From assembly GCF_001708185.1 (NCBI RefSeq), contig NZ_MDDN01000001.1, positions 909,704 to 973,703 on the forward strand: 64,000 bases of DNA, in the 5' to 3' direction. Every line of letters starts with the position of its first letter. The stretch's first letter is position 1. Below are positions 34,156-44,119 of the stretch, piece by piece. Source of the DNA: Lysinibacillus xylanilyticus (GTDB taxonomy: Bacteria > Bacillota > Bacilli > Bacillales_A > Planococcaceae). The position numbers were made by a program, and so were the translations under genes. The notes beneath the pieces were generated by a model. It did not search any database. It was given only the letters and a program-made list of their open reading frames with translations, and was not told where the DNA came from.

Positions 34156-35532
34156 TTAGCCTATCTGACTTAAAAAAACTGTCGCTAAACCTAAGTAAAT
34201 TAAAATACTTGTAATATCATTTAATGTTGTAATAAATGGACCTGATGCAACGGCTGGATCAATTTTCAAACGATGCATAAGCAGTGGGATAAAAGAACCT
34301 GCAACTGTAGCCACTAAAATAGAACCACATAACGCTGCACCTACCAGCATTCCAAGAATAAGCTCTTGTTTCCAAATATAGACGATGCCGATAACAATCA
34401 GCCCACAAACAATTCCAGACATTAAGCCTGTTCCTGCTTCACGTAGTAGTAATTTGAACTTACTATGATCTTCGACGTCTCCTGTCGCAATTCCTCGAAT
34501 AGCTACCGCTAGTGCCTGAGTTCCACTATTCCCAGAAGTACCTGAAATAAGAGGGATAAACACCGCAAGTAAGGCTACTTGTTCTAACGTTGCCTCAAAC
34601 TGTCCCATCAAATTTGCTGTTAACATTCCTAAAAATAGTAATATGACAAGCCATGGTAAGCGTTTTTTAGCTGCTTGTAATGAAGTCGTATCAAATTTAT
34701 CCATATCGGAAATACCCGCTAATTTAGAGTAATCCTCCGATGCTTCCTCATCAATAACGTCAATAATATCGTCGACTGTGATAATCCCTAGTAATTCTCC
34801 TTTATCGTCGATAACTGGAGTTGCTAGGAAATTATAGTCCTTCATAATTTGAGCAACCTCTTCTTGGTCATCCCCTGCATGCACCATCACAACACGTTCA
34901 TTCATAATTGAACGTATAAGGGTATCTTCATCAGCAATAATTAAATCACGAAGTGAAATAACGCCTGTTAATCGATGTGCTTCGTCAACGACAAAAATAT
35001 AATAAATTGTTTCGGCATCCGGAGCCTCTTTTCGTAAAATCGCCATTGCTGAACGCACAGTAGAATTTTCTGGGATTGCTACATATTCTGTCGTCATGAT
35101 CGAACCGGCAGTATATTCATCGTAGCTTAATAGTTCATTAATTTCTTCAGCTGTTTCCTCATCCATCATGCCTAAATAGCTTTCACGTTGCTCTGTATCC
35201 AACTCATTTAAAACGTCTGCTGCATCATCTGCATACATATGAGAAAGCATTTCTGCACCATATGACGGAGCCATCTCAGCTAGATATGCTGTGTACTCAT
35301 CATCATCTATTTCGATTGCCTCAAAAATATCAGCCATTTCCGTCGGAGACAAGAACGAATAGATGATCTTCCTTATATCAGGTTCCACCTTCTCATAAAA
35401 CGTTGCCTGATCATACGGATGAAGCTCTAAAAACTCATCGCGGAATGCGTCAATATCATGTGCTTCGAGCATTTCTCGCAAACGTGCCTCGTCGAATTGC
35501 ACATCATCCTTTTCATTTCTTTCCTCTATCAT
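34156..35532 (-). CDS. mgtE: Magnesium transporter MgtE
   Basis: 458 residues in the usual order: N-domain (10-130), two CBS domains (about 135-255; MTTEYVAIPENSTV, TVDDIIDVIDEE), then five membrane helices with SGTSGNSGTQALAVAIRGIA, the pore motif, and DPAVASGPFITTLNDITSI. Mg2+ binding to the cytoplasmic domains closes the channel. The RBS CGGAAGGAGGGG lies just before the ATG. A family 2 repeat begins 25 bases upstream. No M-box riboswitch is visible there. Confidence 0.93.
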   Translation of the reverse strand: MIEERNEKDDVQFDEARLREMLEAHDIDAFRDEFLELHPYDQATFYEKVEPDIRKIIYSFLSPTEMADIFEAIEIDDDEYTAYLAEMAPSYGAEMLSHMYADDAADVLNELDTEQRESYLGMMDEETAEEINELLSYDEYTAGSIMTTEYVAIPENSTVRSAMAILRKEAPDAETIYYIFVVDEAHRLTGVISLRDLIIADEDTLIRSIMNERVVMVHAGDDQEEVAQIMKDYNFLATPVIDDKGELLGIITVDDIIDVIDEEASEDYSKLAGISDMDKFDTTSLQAAKKRLPWLVILLFLGMLTANLMGQFEATLEQVALLAVFIPLISGTSGNSGTQALAVAIRGIATGDVEDHSKFKLLLREAGTGLMSGIVCGLIVIGIVYIWKQELILGMLVGAALCGSILVATVAGSFIPLLMHRLKIDPAVASGPFITTLNDITSILIYLGLATVFLSQIG

Positions 35533-35556
35533 GCTTGTCCCCTCCTTCCGAGAATC

Positions 35557-35855
35557 AATTATGCCTCGGCATAATTGCGTCCAGAATCGGCTTTGTGCTT
35601 AGGCCTGCACGAGGGCCGACACGATGTCGGTCATTTCGGTAATGCCACAGGACGTGGCGTTTTTACCGATGCAGGTCAGTTAGCCGTTATCGCATGGATG
35701 CGATGATTTTAGGCTAACATCCTCTAAGAACTCCTTTCCGATTCAGTGACATCTGCCGAAATTTCAGCGGGTGTTTGACCAACCGCCGAAAAGTAAATTC
35801 ATTTGAACCTGTTGCTATGCTTTCGGTACAGAAAACATTTGCTGAAATAAGTTAA
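35557..35855. repeat. Family 2 mosaic repeat (AATTATGCCTCGGCATAATT type) ahead of mgtE
   Basis: Opens with the palindrome AATTATGCCTCGGCATAATT and GCGTCCAGAATCGGC, contains hairpin modules (ATCGCATGGATGCGAT; GTTAGC/GCTAAC) and ends GCTGAAATAAGTTAAATC. Other copies: 45566-45690, 46811-47344, 51735-51955. It fills the mgtE leader. Confidence 0.75.
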
Positions 35856-36020
35856 ATCATTACGGACAATGCCGTAAATCTACCTTTTATATAATAGAGT
35901 GTATTGTACCTTTTCTGCAAACCCTTTTTTTAACTCCTAATGACCCGCGACATTACCAGGATTTAATTGGATAAATCTGCGTATAAAATTTTCCGTTTTT
36001 TACCTATAACTATAACGTGG

Positions 36021-36229
36021 AGTTGATTTCCGTTCCGACTGGGCGCTTTGCGCGAAAGCGTAGTGCTAACGAAGCAGCAGCAGAGGGTTTTGTTTGTGCG
36101 AAAGCGCAGCGACAGCAACAGCACGGATGTTGGTCACGAAGGCGTTATCACAGGACGTGATGGTTTTAGCCTTTGTTCCTCTATTACTGATCCCCAAGGA
36201 GTCGCCGAGTCTCACTCCAATCAACTTAT
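36021..36229. repeat. Family 1 mosaic repeat, copy 2
   Basis: AGTTGATTTCCGTTCCGACT to CACTCCAATCAACTT, with an internal GCGAAAGCG module and the hairpin module GGTCACGAAGGCG ... GCCTTTGTTCC. The rest of 35856-36487 holds no gene. Confidence 0.75.
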
Positions 36230-36365
36230 ACTACATTTTAAAAAATGTCATCCCTACCTTATAGTAATGTGCCTAAAAAGCCCTCTGTTTTACTATATCC
36301 TACAAACACTTTCTTTTCTGTTAACGTGCTGTTAAGAAAACTTTCTTATAAGAGATAAAAAATGA

Positions 36366-36399
36366 TAAGGAGATGCCCGTTTGTGCGAACATCTCCTTA
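36366..36399 (-). terminator. Hairpin downstream of yjbO
   Basis: TAAGGAGATG pairs with CATCTCCTTA around CCCGTTTGTGCGAA. It lies 90 bases past the yjbO stop; flanks are A/T-rich but without a perfect T-run. Confidence 0.5.
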
Positions 36400-36487
36400 A
36401 ATATATAAAATAGTTTTCACAATTAGTGAACTAAAGACTGTTTAGATCGTCTTCGTCATAGTATAGGTTTTAAAAAAAATCTAAACT

Positions 36488-37405
36488 TTAGGCTAAGGAG
36501 TCATTCAGTAATTGCTGCATATCTTTGTTTAAGTCACTTGTGAAGTGTAAACTCTCACCTGTTAAGGGGTGGAGCATCTTTAAAGACACACAATGTAGGG
36601 CTTGTCTATTGATATGGTTGCGACTTCCACCATAAAGTGCATCTCCAACAAGTGGATGTCCCACATAAGCCATATGCACACGAATTTGATGTGTACGCCC
36701 TGTGTGTAACTTTAGTTGTATATGTGTCATCGGTTCATCATGTAAATAAAAGCGTCTTAAAACTGTCACATCGGTATGCGCAAATTGACCGTCTTCACGT
36801 ACCTCTCGCTCAATAATACTCGTCTCTTTGCGTCCAATAGGAGCAATGATTGATTGTATATCTTGGGCTACATGTCCATGCACTATTGCTTCATATTGTC
36901 GAGAAATTTCTCCACTACGCTGTGCAAGTCCCGTTAAATGATGGATATGAGCATGTTTAGCAATGCATAATAAGCCAGAAGTATCACGATCAAGTCTCGT
37001 GACGATATGGGCAGTAGATGCTAGACCTTGCTTCTGAAAATGACCACACACTAGATTAGCTACGCTAAGCGTTGGATGCTCTCTCGAAGGGATCGTACTC
37101 TGATGCGCTGGCTTACTAAGCACTAAAATAGCTTCATCTTCAAAAGTAATAGCGAGTTCACCATGTTCAACAGCAAGTCCTTCACTTTTTTCTTCTGGAG
37201 GGAATTTCACTTCAACTCGATCACCAACGTGAAGAGGATGTCTAACATTTCGTTCGACATCATTCACTGTCAATAAACCTCCATCAAATTTAATTGCTGT
37301 TAAAGCTCGCTTAGAGATTCGCCATTCAGTTAAGGCTTCCCTTAGTAGTTGACCTTCCTTTTCTGCTATAAAATGCAGTGTAAACCTTGTATCCATCTTA
37401 CTCAT
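36488..37405 (-). CDS. yjbO: RluA-family pseudouridine synthase YjbO
   Basis: 305 residues. Catalytic motif [12 protein letters not shown] (Asp in RLDRxTSG) and [20 protein letters not shown] are typical of RluA/RluD-type enzymes that isomerise uridines in RNA. ATG 37405 overlaps the NAD kinase stop by eight bases, which suits coupled translation; the longer frame from 37477 would run deep into nadK. Confidence 0.9.
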   Translation of the reverse strand: MSKMDTRFTLHFIAEKEGQLLREALTEWRISKRALTAIKFDGGLLTVNDVERNVRHPLHVGDRVEVKFPPEEKSEGLAVEHGELAITFEDEAILVLSKPAHQSTIPSREHPTLSVANLVCGHFQKQGLASTAHIVTRLDRDTSGLLCIAKHAHIHHLTGLAQRSGEISRQYEAIVHGHVAQDIQSIIAPIGRKETSIIEREVREDGQFAHTDVTVLRRFYLHDEPMTHIQLKLHTGRTHQIRVHMAYVGHPLVGDALYGGSRNHINRQALHCVSLKMLHPLTGESLHFTSDLNKDMQQLLNDSLA

Positions 37406-38192
37406 TTGCCACGAACGATTCATGGACTCGTTCCCAGAATGGGAATGGGCGGAAACGAGCAAAACGTACTCGTTCATTTGCTACATTAAAAGCAATCGAC
37501 TTCACATCGCCTTGCGTAACTTGTAAATGATCAACCGTCATATTAAAGTTTTGATCATTAACTGGACGTAAAATACAGTGATGGTGGGCTGGTAAAATGA
37601 GTGGTGAACCAACTGTACGGAAGACACGGTTATTGATAGATGCTATTTCAGTAATTTGGAATGCAGCTAAAGTCGGGTGAATAATCGCTCCACCGAGGGC
37701 TTTATTATACGCTGTGCTACCCGAAGGAGTCGACACACAAAGCCCATCTCCACGGAAACGTTCAAACTGATTGCCATTTAACTCCACATCCATAACAAGC
37801 GTGACATCAGGTGATTTCACAGTCGCTTCATTTAACGCTAAATACGTATTGGACTCCGCATTATGATGCTCCACCTTCACCTCTAGTAAAGGATACTCCA
37901 CAACGTTAAAGTCTTTCTTAGCAATCGACAAAACAAGCTTTTCTAATTCAGATGGCTTCCAGTCCGCGTAAAATCCTAAATGTCCTGTATGGATACCTAC
38001 GAAGGCAACCTGATCTAGCAAATGAGAATATCGATGAAAGGCATGTAATAATGTTCCATCTCCTCCAATAGAGACTACGATTTCAGGCGATTCCTCATCA
38101 TAAGTTAGCCCAAAATCCTGCAAATACGTTCTTGCTAGCTCCATTAATTCGTTCGATTGTGCATCTCTACGTGATTGAATGGAAAATTTCAT
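37398..38192 (-). CDS. nadK: NAD kinase
   Basis: 264 residues. [13 protein letters not shown] (GGDG motif), then [11 protein letters not shown], and [20 protein letters not shown] with the NAD-binding residues. Makes NADP from NAD and ATP. Start overlaps the relQ stop as ATGA. Equivalent to B. subtilis YjbN (PpnKA). Confidence 0.94.
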   Translation of the reverse strand: MKFSIQSRRDAQSNELMELARTYLQDFGLTYDEESPEIVVSIGGDGTLLHAFHRYSHLLDQVAFVGIHTGHLGFYADWKPSELEKLVLSIAKKDFNVVEYPLLEVKVEHHNAESNTYLALNEATVKSPDVTLVMDVELNGNQFERFRGDGLCVSTPSGSTAYNKALGGAIIHPTLAAFQITEIASINNRVFRTVGSPLILPAHHHCILRPVNDQNFNMTVDHLQVTQGDVKSIAFNVANERVRFARFRPFPFWERVHESFVANE

Positions 38193-38860
38193 TTTATGTC
38201 ACGCTCCTTCTCTGATAGTAAATTAGGATTCGATGCTTCTTTGTATTCGCTAAAATAAGCTTGTGCTTCTTGAATCTCACTGCGAATGGACGACATTTCC
38301 TCATCCAATCGGAAGGCCGCCTCTGCAGCACTTTGAAGGCGATTTTTTATTTCCTCTGGGAACATGCCTTTATATTTATAATTTAATGAATGCTCAATAG
38401 ATGCCCAGAAATTCATAGCTAGTGTTCTTATTTGAATTTCAGCTAATACCAATTTTTTCCCTTGAATCGTCTCAACAGGATATTCAACAATCATGTGATA
38501 TGAGCGATATCCACTTGGTTTATTATGTGTAATATAGTCACGTTCTTCTACTACGCGCATATCTTTTCGTTGACGGATTAGCTCCGTAACTGTTGAAATA
38601 TCATCTACAAATTGACACATAATACGAAGGCCTGCAATATCACCTAGCTCATCACCCAGTTGTTTAGAAGGCTCAAAGGAAAGCCCTTTTTCTAATGTTT
38701 TATCGTATATACTTGCTAAAGGTTTTACACGCCCTGTAACAAACTCGATTGGTGAATTTGCATTAACAATACCAAACTGCGAACGCATACCCTTTAATTT
38801 TACTTTTAACTCATCTACTGCTTGTTTATAAGGACCTAAAAATATTTCCCATTGTCCCAT
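38189..38860 (-). CDS. relQ: Small alarmone synthetase RelQ (SAS1)
   Basis: 223 residues, a single RelA/SpoT synthetase domain: [48 protein letters not shown] and [20 protein letters not shown]. No hydrolase or regulatory domain. Makes (p)ppGpp and forms tetramers in B. subtilis (YjbM). ATG 38860 after GGGAGG is preferred to the long frame from 38902. Confidence 0.92.
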   Translation of the reverse strand: MGQWEIFLGPYKQAVDELKVKLKGMRSQFGIVNANSPIEFVTGRVKPLASIYDKTLEKGLSFEPSKQLGDELGDIAGLRIMCQFVDDISTVTELIRQRKDMRVVEERDYITHNKPSGYRSYHMIVEYPVETIQGKKLVLAEIQIRTLAMNFWASIEHSLNYKYKGMFPEEIKNRLQSAAEAAFRLDEEMSSIRSEIQEAQAYFSEYKEASNPNLLSEKERDIK

Positions 38861-38922
38861 CACAAAAACCTCCCGACATTCGGTATCGAACAAAACCAAC
38901 ACCGTCTGTTCGTTTTGTCTTT

Positions 38923-39306
38923 TTATTCAGCGAGAATTGTCTTGAAGTGTTGTTCCACTGCTTGGACAAATTCCGCTCCGTAATTGTAATTTCCTTCAAT
39001 ATTATACACGAGCATTTCCAATTCATCGTAAAAATTGGTAAGTTCAATAACTTCTTCACCTAATTGCAGCTTTGGATTTTTCTTTTTTTGTAAAATATGT
39101 ACAAGTTGATCCCAACTACTTGGTGGAAAACGCAAATAATGATAATTTTCTCCTGCATCAAGTAAATAAATAAACGCAAAGTCATCAGAATCTGCAATTA
39201 GTTGTGCAGCAGGTTTTAACTGTAAATTTTCATCAATGTCGTTTAAACTAAAATGAAGTTGCTCGTTTTCAAAATTCAATGTTTCTATCGTATAAATTTT
39301 ACGCAC
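38923..39306 (-). CDS. yjbL: UPF0738 family protein YjbL
   Basis: 127 residues, soluble, acidic, no known motif. Length and position (between yjbK and relQ) match B. subtilis YjbL, family UPF0738. Sequence marks: DDFAFIYLLDAGENYHYLRF and EGNYNYGAEFV. GGGGAACGG lies before the ATG. Divergent from yjbK. Confidence 0.75.
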   Translation of the reverse strand: MRKIYTIETLNFENEQLHFSLNDIDENLQLKPAAQLIADSDDFAFIYLLDAGENYHYLRFPPSSWDQLVHILQKKKNPKLQLGEEVIELTNFYDELEMLVYNIEGNYNYGAEFVQAVEQHFKTILAE

Positions 39307-39452
39307 ATGCCGTTCCCCTTTTTTTTCGTACTCTTCCTCTTATTTTAGCATACAGGGTAAATAGTTGCAGTGTGTAAATATTAACGAATTAAACTTTTCT
39401 TTCTTCGTAATCAACACATTTGAAAAAATTTAAACTAAACAGGTGATCATAT

Positions 39453-40040
39453 ATGGCACAACAACTTGAAATAGAATTTAAAAACCTCTTAACAAAACAA
39501 CAATACGAGCATTTATTGCAAGAGTTCAGCATTTCCGAAAATGCTATTCATCGTCAAACAAATCATTATTTCGACACTCCTTCCCAAGCTATTCGGAAAT
39601 TACAAAGCGGGCTCCGTATTAGACAAATCGACAAATATTTTGAATGTACATTAAAAGAAAAAAGTGCAGAGCATGCACATTTAGAAACAACAGATGAAAT
39701 AACCGCTGAGCAGGCAAGCAAAATGCTTGTAGGAGAAGGTTTTTATGCCAAAGAGGTAGCTAAAAGACTAGCACTATTTCAAATTCCTTTAGAAAATTTG
39801 GAAGTTTTCGGTTCACTGACAACGGATCGTGTCGAAATACCTTATAGAGATGGTCTTCTAGTATTTGACCATTCTTTCTATTTGCAGTGCGACGATTATG
39901 AGGTAGAATATGAATCAAAAGATGCAATAAAAGGAAATGCAATCTTCGACGAATTTCTACAGCAATATGGTATTGAAAAACGGTCTGCAGATAAAAAAAT
40001 CGCACGTTTTATGCAAGCATTACAAATGAATAAAGAATAA
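39453..40040 (+). CDS. yjbK: CYTH-domain protein YjbK
   Basis: 195 residues. The opening QQLEIEFKN is the ExExK-type signature of the CYTH tunnel fold, followed by YFDTPSQ and RIRQIDK, and DRVEIPYRDG. CYTH enzymes act on triphosphates with divalent metals. It lies beside relQ and nadK, and co-occurrence with RelQ is common in Firmicutes. Confidence 0.9.
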   Translation: MAQQLEIEFKNLLTKQQYEHLLQEFSISENAIHRQTNHYFDTPSQAIRKLQSGLRIRQIDKYFECTLKEKSAEHAHLETTDEITAEQASKMLVGEGFYAKEVAKRLALFQIPLENLEVFGSLTTDRVEIPYRDGLLVFDHSFYLQCDDYEVEYESKDAIKGNAIFDEFLQQYGIEKRSADKKIARFMQALQMNKE

Positions 40041-40072
40041 TACTAATAGCTTAAGAAAGGGTGACCAACTTC

Positions 40073-40861
40073 TTGGATATCCAATCAATCAGAACTTTAC
40101 TTGAAATTCAAGCATTGCAAACACTAGGCTCTACAGCAAATTCATCGTCTAACAATCTTACAGACAGTAATTCTATGTTTTCAGACATGATTAGCGAATT
40201 GCTTGGCGGTGCAACAACTGCTAATAGTGCAAAATTGTCCAGTTTACTCGGAAGTGCATCAAGCGTCTCTTCATCGATCAACCAATTTAGTAGTTCAAAT
40301 GGGTTGTTTGAAAACATGCAAAATAGTGGGTACCAATCATTGCTCTATAATGGTTCTAATTCCGTCTATATCCCTGATTCTGTACAGGCAGCATTAGCAA
40401 ACACACAATCTAGTACAAAACTAGACACCTATGTTTCAGATAATGTCATTGGTTCAACAGCGTATGCCAATGCATTAACAGGGGCGAATCAATATGCTTC
40501 GATTATTGAAAAGGCAGCAGCTACATATAATGTACCCGAGAAACTTATCGCTGCCGTAATCAAGCAAGAGTCTAATTTTAATCCAACAGTGGTTAGTCAT
40601 GCTGGGGCACAAGGTTTAATGCAATTAATGCCAAAAACAGCACAACATTTAGGGGTTACTAACGCTTTTGATCCTGAGCAAAATATTATGGCTGGGGCAA
40701 AATATTTACGCCAAATGCTAGATAAATTCGATAATGATCCAACGTTAGCGTTAGCTGCCTATAACGCAGGAGCTTCTCGCGTTACAAAGTATGGTGGCGT
40801 TCCTCCTTTCAAAGAAACACAGAATTATGTCAAAAAAGTGATGAATTACTACACTGCTTAA
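40073..40861 (+). CDS. Lytic transglycosylase (SLT domain), YjbJ/CwlQ-like
   Basis: 262 residues. A Ser/Asn-rich N-terminal half (40-120) precedes the SLT domain: KLIAAVIKQESNFNPTVVSH followed by AGAQGLMQLMP (catalytic Glu in KQESNF), DPEQNIMAGAKYL and AYNAGASRV. Cuts the glycan strand with 1,6-anhydro-MurNAc formation. TTG 40073 sits behind GAAAGGGTG; GTG 40061 would use part of that same site. No classical signal peptide, as in B. subtilis CwlQ. Confidence 0.88.
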   Translation: MDIQSIRTLLEIQALQTLGSTANSSSNNLTDSNSMFSDMISELLGGATTANSAKLSSLLGSASSVSSSINQFSSSNGLFENMQNSGYQSLLYNGSNSVYIPDSVQAALANTQSSTKLDTYVSDNVIGSTAYANALTGANQYASIIEKAAATYNVPEKLIAAVIKQESNFNPTVVSHAGAQGLMQLMPKTAQHLGVTNAFDPEQNIMAGAKYLRQMLDKFDNDPTLALAAYNAGASRVTKYGGVPPFKETQNYVKKVMNYYTA

Positions 40862-41080
40862 TCGCATAATCACTGTTATTACAATCTTTTTCAGCAAATT
40901 TCACCCTTTGTGGTGAAATTTGCTCTTTTCTAGCGAAAAACAATTCCAAAGAGCGGTTTGTTTGTGTTAACGAAAAGACGTTGATAGAATGAAGGTAGTC
41001 ACAAGAAATTCACATTTTTGAAGATGACCGAGTATAAAATTGTACTTTACGATATAAAGACTTGAAGGAGCATTTAACTT

Positions 41081-41488
41081 ATGAGTAGAAAATACACTGT
41101 TCCTTATGAGGAGCTGGGAGCTGAAAAACTTTCAGAGCTAATTCATGCATTCTATAAAAGAGTTGCTCAGCATCCTGATCTTATTCCAATCTTTCCGGAA
41201 GATTTGACAGAGACAGCCCGCAAGCAAATTCAATTTCAAACACAGTATTTAGGTGGACCAAATCTTTTTACTGAGGAACATGGACATCCAATGATGCGTG
41301 CACGTCATATGAATTTTCCAATTACACCCGATCGTGCTCAAGCTTGGCTCGAATGTATGTCCGAAGCAATGGATGAAGTTGGTTTAGAAGGGAAGTTCCG
41401 TGAAACTTATTATCAACGTTTAGTATTAACAGCTCATCACATGATTAATACACCAAATGACGATGAGGGGGAATTGTTACGTGAATAA
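41081..41488 (+). CDS. yjbI: Truncated hemoglobin YjbI
   Basis: 135 residues, group II truncated globin: FYKRVAQHPDLIPIFPED, FQTQYLGGPNLFTEEHGHPM, then RARHMNFPI with the proximal His, and Trp in AQAWLECM. Binds heme and O2. Overlaps yjbH and lies upstream of it, as in B. subtilis, where it protects or assists under nitrosative/oxidative stress together with YjbH-Spx control. Confidence 0.92.
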   Translation: MSRKYTVPYEELGAEKLSELIHAFYKRVAQHPDLIPIFPEDLTETARKQIQFQTQYLGGPNLFTEEHGHPMMRARHMNFPITPDRAQAWLECMSEAMDEVGLEGKFRETYYQRLVLTAHHMINTPNDDEGELLRE

Positions 41489-42290
41489 TATTCAAATGTT
41501 GCAAGCACCAACTCCTGAGATTTCTACTGCGAATAAGCCAATTGAATTGTATATTTTCGTAGATCCACTTTGTCCTGAAGCTTTTAATATACAAGCCATT
41601 CTTCGTAAATTACAGCTAGAGTATAATCATTACTTTACATGGCGCCTTGTGCTAAGCACAGAGCTTACCTCTTTAAATTGTTTAAGTAAGCGCGTAAAGG
41701 GGTGTGTATCAGGCATTGAACTCGACATAAATCACCCTGTTTTACCATCTATTGCTATTAAAGCAGCAGAGTTACAGGGCAAACGTGCCGGAGCGCGCTA
41801 TTTGTCGAAACTACAAGAATATGTATTACTAAACCATCAAGATGTTAATTCCTATGCAACGCTGTTAAAAATTGCGGAGGATGTTCAATTAGACATGAAT
41901 GAATTTTCTGTAGACTTTGGGTCGAAGGAAACAGCACGTGCCTTCCAATGTGATTTATATATGAAACGTGAAATGGAAGTTGATGAAGTGCCTAGCATTG
42001 TATTTTTCAATGAATGTATTGAAGATGAGGGACTTAAAGTTAGTGGTAGCTATTCCTATGACGTATATGAACATATTTTACAAGAGATGATGGATGAACA
42101 GCTTGTGCGTCAACCATTACCAACAATGGAAGAGCTATTTATAAAATTCCATACACTTTCAACACATGAAGTAGCTTTTATCTATTCATTAACAGAACAA
42201 ACAGCAGAACGCGAATTAAAAAAACGTATGCTACAACAAAAGATTGAACGAATTCAGACAGATGACGCTACATTATGGCGTATTAAATAA
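41481..42290 (+). CDS. yjbH: YjbH/SpxH, adaptor for Spx degradation
   Basis: 269 residues. DsbA-like thioredoxin fold with an inserted helical domain. The usual active-site region reads IFVDPLCPEAFNIQ, so only one Cys remains of a CxxC pair. Family members bind Spx and deliver it to ClpXP; the spx gene lies at 53.2-53.6 kb. GTG 41481 has GAGGGGG nine bases upstream and overlaps the yjbI stop by eight bases; the frame from ATG 41457 is possible but less likely. Confidence 0.88.
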   Translation: MNNIQMLQAPTPEISTANKPIELYIFVDPLCPEAFNIQAILRKLQLEYNHYFTWRLVLSTELTSLNCLSKRVKGCVSGIELDINHPVLPSIAIKAAELQGKRAGARYLSKLQEYVLLNHQDVNSYATLLKIAEDVQLDMNEFSVDFGSKETARAFQCDLYMKREMEVDEVPSIVFFNECIEDEGLKVSGSYSYDVYEHILQEMMDEQLVRQPLPTMEELFIKFHTLSTHEVAFIYSLTEQTAERELKKRMLQQKIERIQTDDATLWRIK

Positions 42291-42347
42291 TGCAATTATA
42301 CTCTTATTCTAAAAAATAGAGGGCTTATCCGATAAGTCCCTAAAAAT

Positions 42348-42390
42348 AAAGCAAGTGAAGGAAGCTCCGCGCTTCCTTCACTTGCTTTTG
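42348..42390 (+). terminator. Terminator of yjbI-yjbH
   Basis: AAAGCAAGTGAAGGAAGC pairs perfectly with GCTTCCTTCACTTGCTTT, followed by TTG. 57 bases past the yjbH stop. Confidence 0.9.
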
Positions 42391-42605
42391 TTTGTTGTCC
42401 TAATAATTAACTTTCTCTTGGATTATTCAAACTCAACGAAAATAAATAATCAACCTCATCGATCATCTCATCAATATCCGGATTGTGTGTTCATTTAGAT
42501 ATGGTAATGTCAATTGGAAAACTAAAATTGACGAAAGCAATGAATAGAAAAAATAAACTGTATATTTAAAGTTCCCTTTTTATACCTGTATTGTCTTTTC
42601 CACCA

Positions 42606-42740
42606 TCATTTATAAGCTGCTATTACAGTCCACTGGTATTTTAATTCCTTGTCACTAACATTAGCAAATTCTAATAAACCTAACGAATACTTTTTATTAA
42701 TAGCATTTTTAAAAATGTATCTGTCCTTTTCTGTTCCCAT
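42606..42740 (-). CDS. Possible small protein after the anti-sigma gene, 44 residues
   Basis: ATG at 42740 follows the anti-sigma TAG with no gap; TGA at 42608. RYIFKNAINKKYSLGLLEFA and KELKYQWTVIAAYK read like a real soluble protein. No separate ribosome-binding site is seen, so it would depend on re-initiation. It could also be the tail of an older gene. Between 42391 and 42605 only a further short gene-tail-like frame (DEMIDEVDYLFSLSL) is visible. Confidence 0.35.
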   Translation of the reverse strand: MGTEKDRYIFKNAINKKYSLGLLEFANVSDKELKYQWTVIAAYK

Positions 42741-43463
42741 CTATGACCCGGCTATTTTTTCTCCCTTTGGCTGGCTGCTGTTGGCGTCCGGTTCGACAGT
42801 GATGCCAATTTGATCAAAAGTCTGCCCTTCGGCTAGCTGGTAGGTCAGTATTCCGGATCCGTTTTCATCTGGCTTGAATATGCCGCTATTTTCCCTTATG
42901 CCATTTTTCAGCAGCCAAACCTGGTAAACCTGTGAGCCTTCGACGCCGGGTAATTCGTGAACCTGCACCACCAAATTTTTCTCAGATCCCTGCTGGACAA
43001 TATATGCGATGCCGTTTGTTCCCGTGTGGCTTTGATTAACTGCTTTTAAGGGAATGGTCGTTAAAATCTCAATGGGTATATTTGCAGCATGGCGATTTTT
43101 TTCCTGTACATTCGCTATTCCAAGGCCAATAATAGCGAGCAACAAGACGACCAATATACTGGTTGAAACTGGAGTGAAATGGCTTTTGAACTTCATCATA
43201 AGCTTACTCATCTTAGCCATGAATGTTTCCGTATCGCTTTTCGTTTGATGATCAAAAACGAATCCCAGCACCTCGCCTTTTAACGATTCAGGCACCGCGA
43301 TTTCAGTATAATCAAACGGCAAAGCATGCCAGGCCTGGGACAATTCCTGATATTCTTCCTTACATTTCGTACAATCCTTTAAATGTTCAACATAGGCTAT
43401 GCGTTCGCTCTCCTTGAGCTCATTTGCTATATATGGAATTAAATGATCACAATCCCTTCTCAT
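42741..43463 (-). CDS. Anti-sigma factor with zinc finger and RskA-type domain
   Basis: 240 residues. N-terminal zinc-finger region (DHLIPYIANELKESERIAY, EHLKDCTKC: H-x3-C-x2-C), one membrane helix near 97-117 (STSILVVLLLAIIGLGIANV) and an extracellular RskA-like domain (AYIVQQGSEKNLVVQVHELP; SQVYQVWLLKNG). It holds its ECF sigma factor until a signal. Start overlaps the sigma stop by four bases. Base composition is richer in G and C than the flanking yjb genes. Confidence 0.88.
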   Translation of the reverse strand: MRRDCDHLIPYIANELKESERIAYVEHLKDCTKCKEEYQELSQAWHALPFDYTEIAVPESLKGEVLGFVFDHQTKSDTETFMAKMSKLMMKFKSHFTPVSTSILVVLLLAIIGLGIANVQEKNRHAANIPIEILTTIPLKAVNQSHTGTNGIAYIVQQGSEKNLVVQVHELPGVEGSQVYQVWLLKNGIRENSGIFKPDENGSGILTYQLAEGQTFDQIGITVEPDANSSQPKGEKIAGS

Positions 43464-44005
43464 TTTATATCCTCCAATTCCAGATGTTTCCTCAAACCTT
43501 TAAGTGCTTGGTGCAACCTGCTTTTAATCGTGCCGAGCGGCTCTTGTTCCAGCTTGGCGATCTCTGAAAGAGAATAGCCTTTCCAATAAAGCAAATCGAT
43601 TAATTTTCTTTGCGCCGTCGGCAATTTATTTTTCGCCATCTCAATATCATTCGTATTTACTCGTTGCTCGATTACATTGGCAAAGTCGGCGATTTCTTCA
43701 TGTTCCTCTTGATAGTGTTGCGTATGCCTCTTCTCTTTGCGGTGGTAGTCAATGCAAATATTGCGAGTAATCGTGAGGAGCCAATTGACAAAGCTGCCTT
43801 GAGCGGGATCGTATTGGCTGTTTGTTGTCCATAGCCTCAAAAAGACCAACTGAATAATTTCTTTCGTCTTCTCCTCATTCCCATTACAAAACTTCATAAC
43901 GAAGCCGTAAACAAGCTTTATATATCGATCATACAGCTCCTCTAATGCGTGACCGTGTTTTTCGTTTACCAATATCATTAATTCCGCATCGTAATTTTCT
44001 TTCAT
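43460..44005 (-). CDS. ECF RNA polymerase sigma factor
   Basis: 181 residues. Region 2: EELYDRYIKLVYGFVMKFC and GSFVNWLLTITRNICIDYHR; region 4: LPTAQRKLIDLLYWKGYSLS followed by EIAKLEQEPLGTIKSRLHQA. ATG 44005 after GGGAGTG is preferred over the frame from 44050, which would include the end of a repeat. Forms a unit with the overlapping anti-sigma gene. Probably controls itself and the two secreted proteins upstream; no shared promoter motif could be established by eye. Confidence 0.9.
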   Translation of the reverse strand: MKENYDAELMILVNEKHGHALEELYDRYIKLVYGFVMKFCNGNEEKTKEIIQLVFLRLWTTNSQYDPAQGSFVNWLLTITRNICIDYHRKEKRHTQHYQEEHEEIADFANVIEQRVNTNDIEMAKNKLPTAQRKLIDLLYWKGYSLSEIAKLEQEPLGTIKSRLHQALKGLRKHLELEDIK

Positions 44006-44119
44006 GTGGCACTCCCTGCTATTGGATAAAAATATATTCTTTCGGTACAAAAGACACTTACTGAAAGAAGTTAAAAGTAAGGATGGGAACGACCGCGATT
44101 GATCGTTCCCAAGATAGGC

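Noticed and set aside
35533..35990. M-box magnesium riboswitch ahead of mgtE
   Set aside because: The region consists of the family 2 repeat; none of the conserved M-box segments could be found.
41457..41480. Longer N-terminus for yjbH from ATG 41457
   Set aside because: It would overlap yjbI by over 30 bases without a site; GTG 41481 has a well-spaced GAGGGGG.
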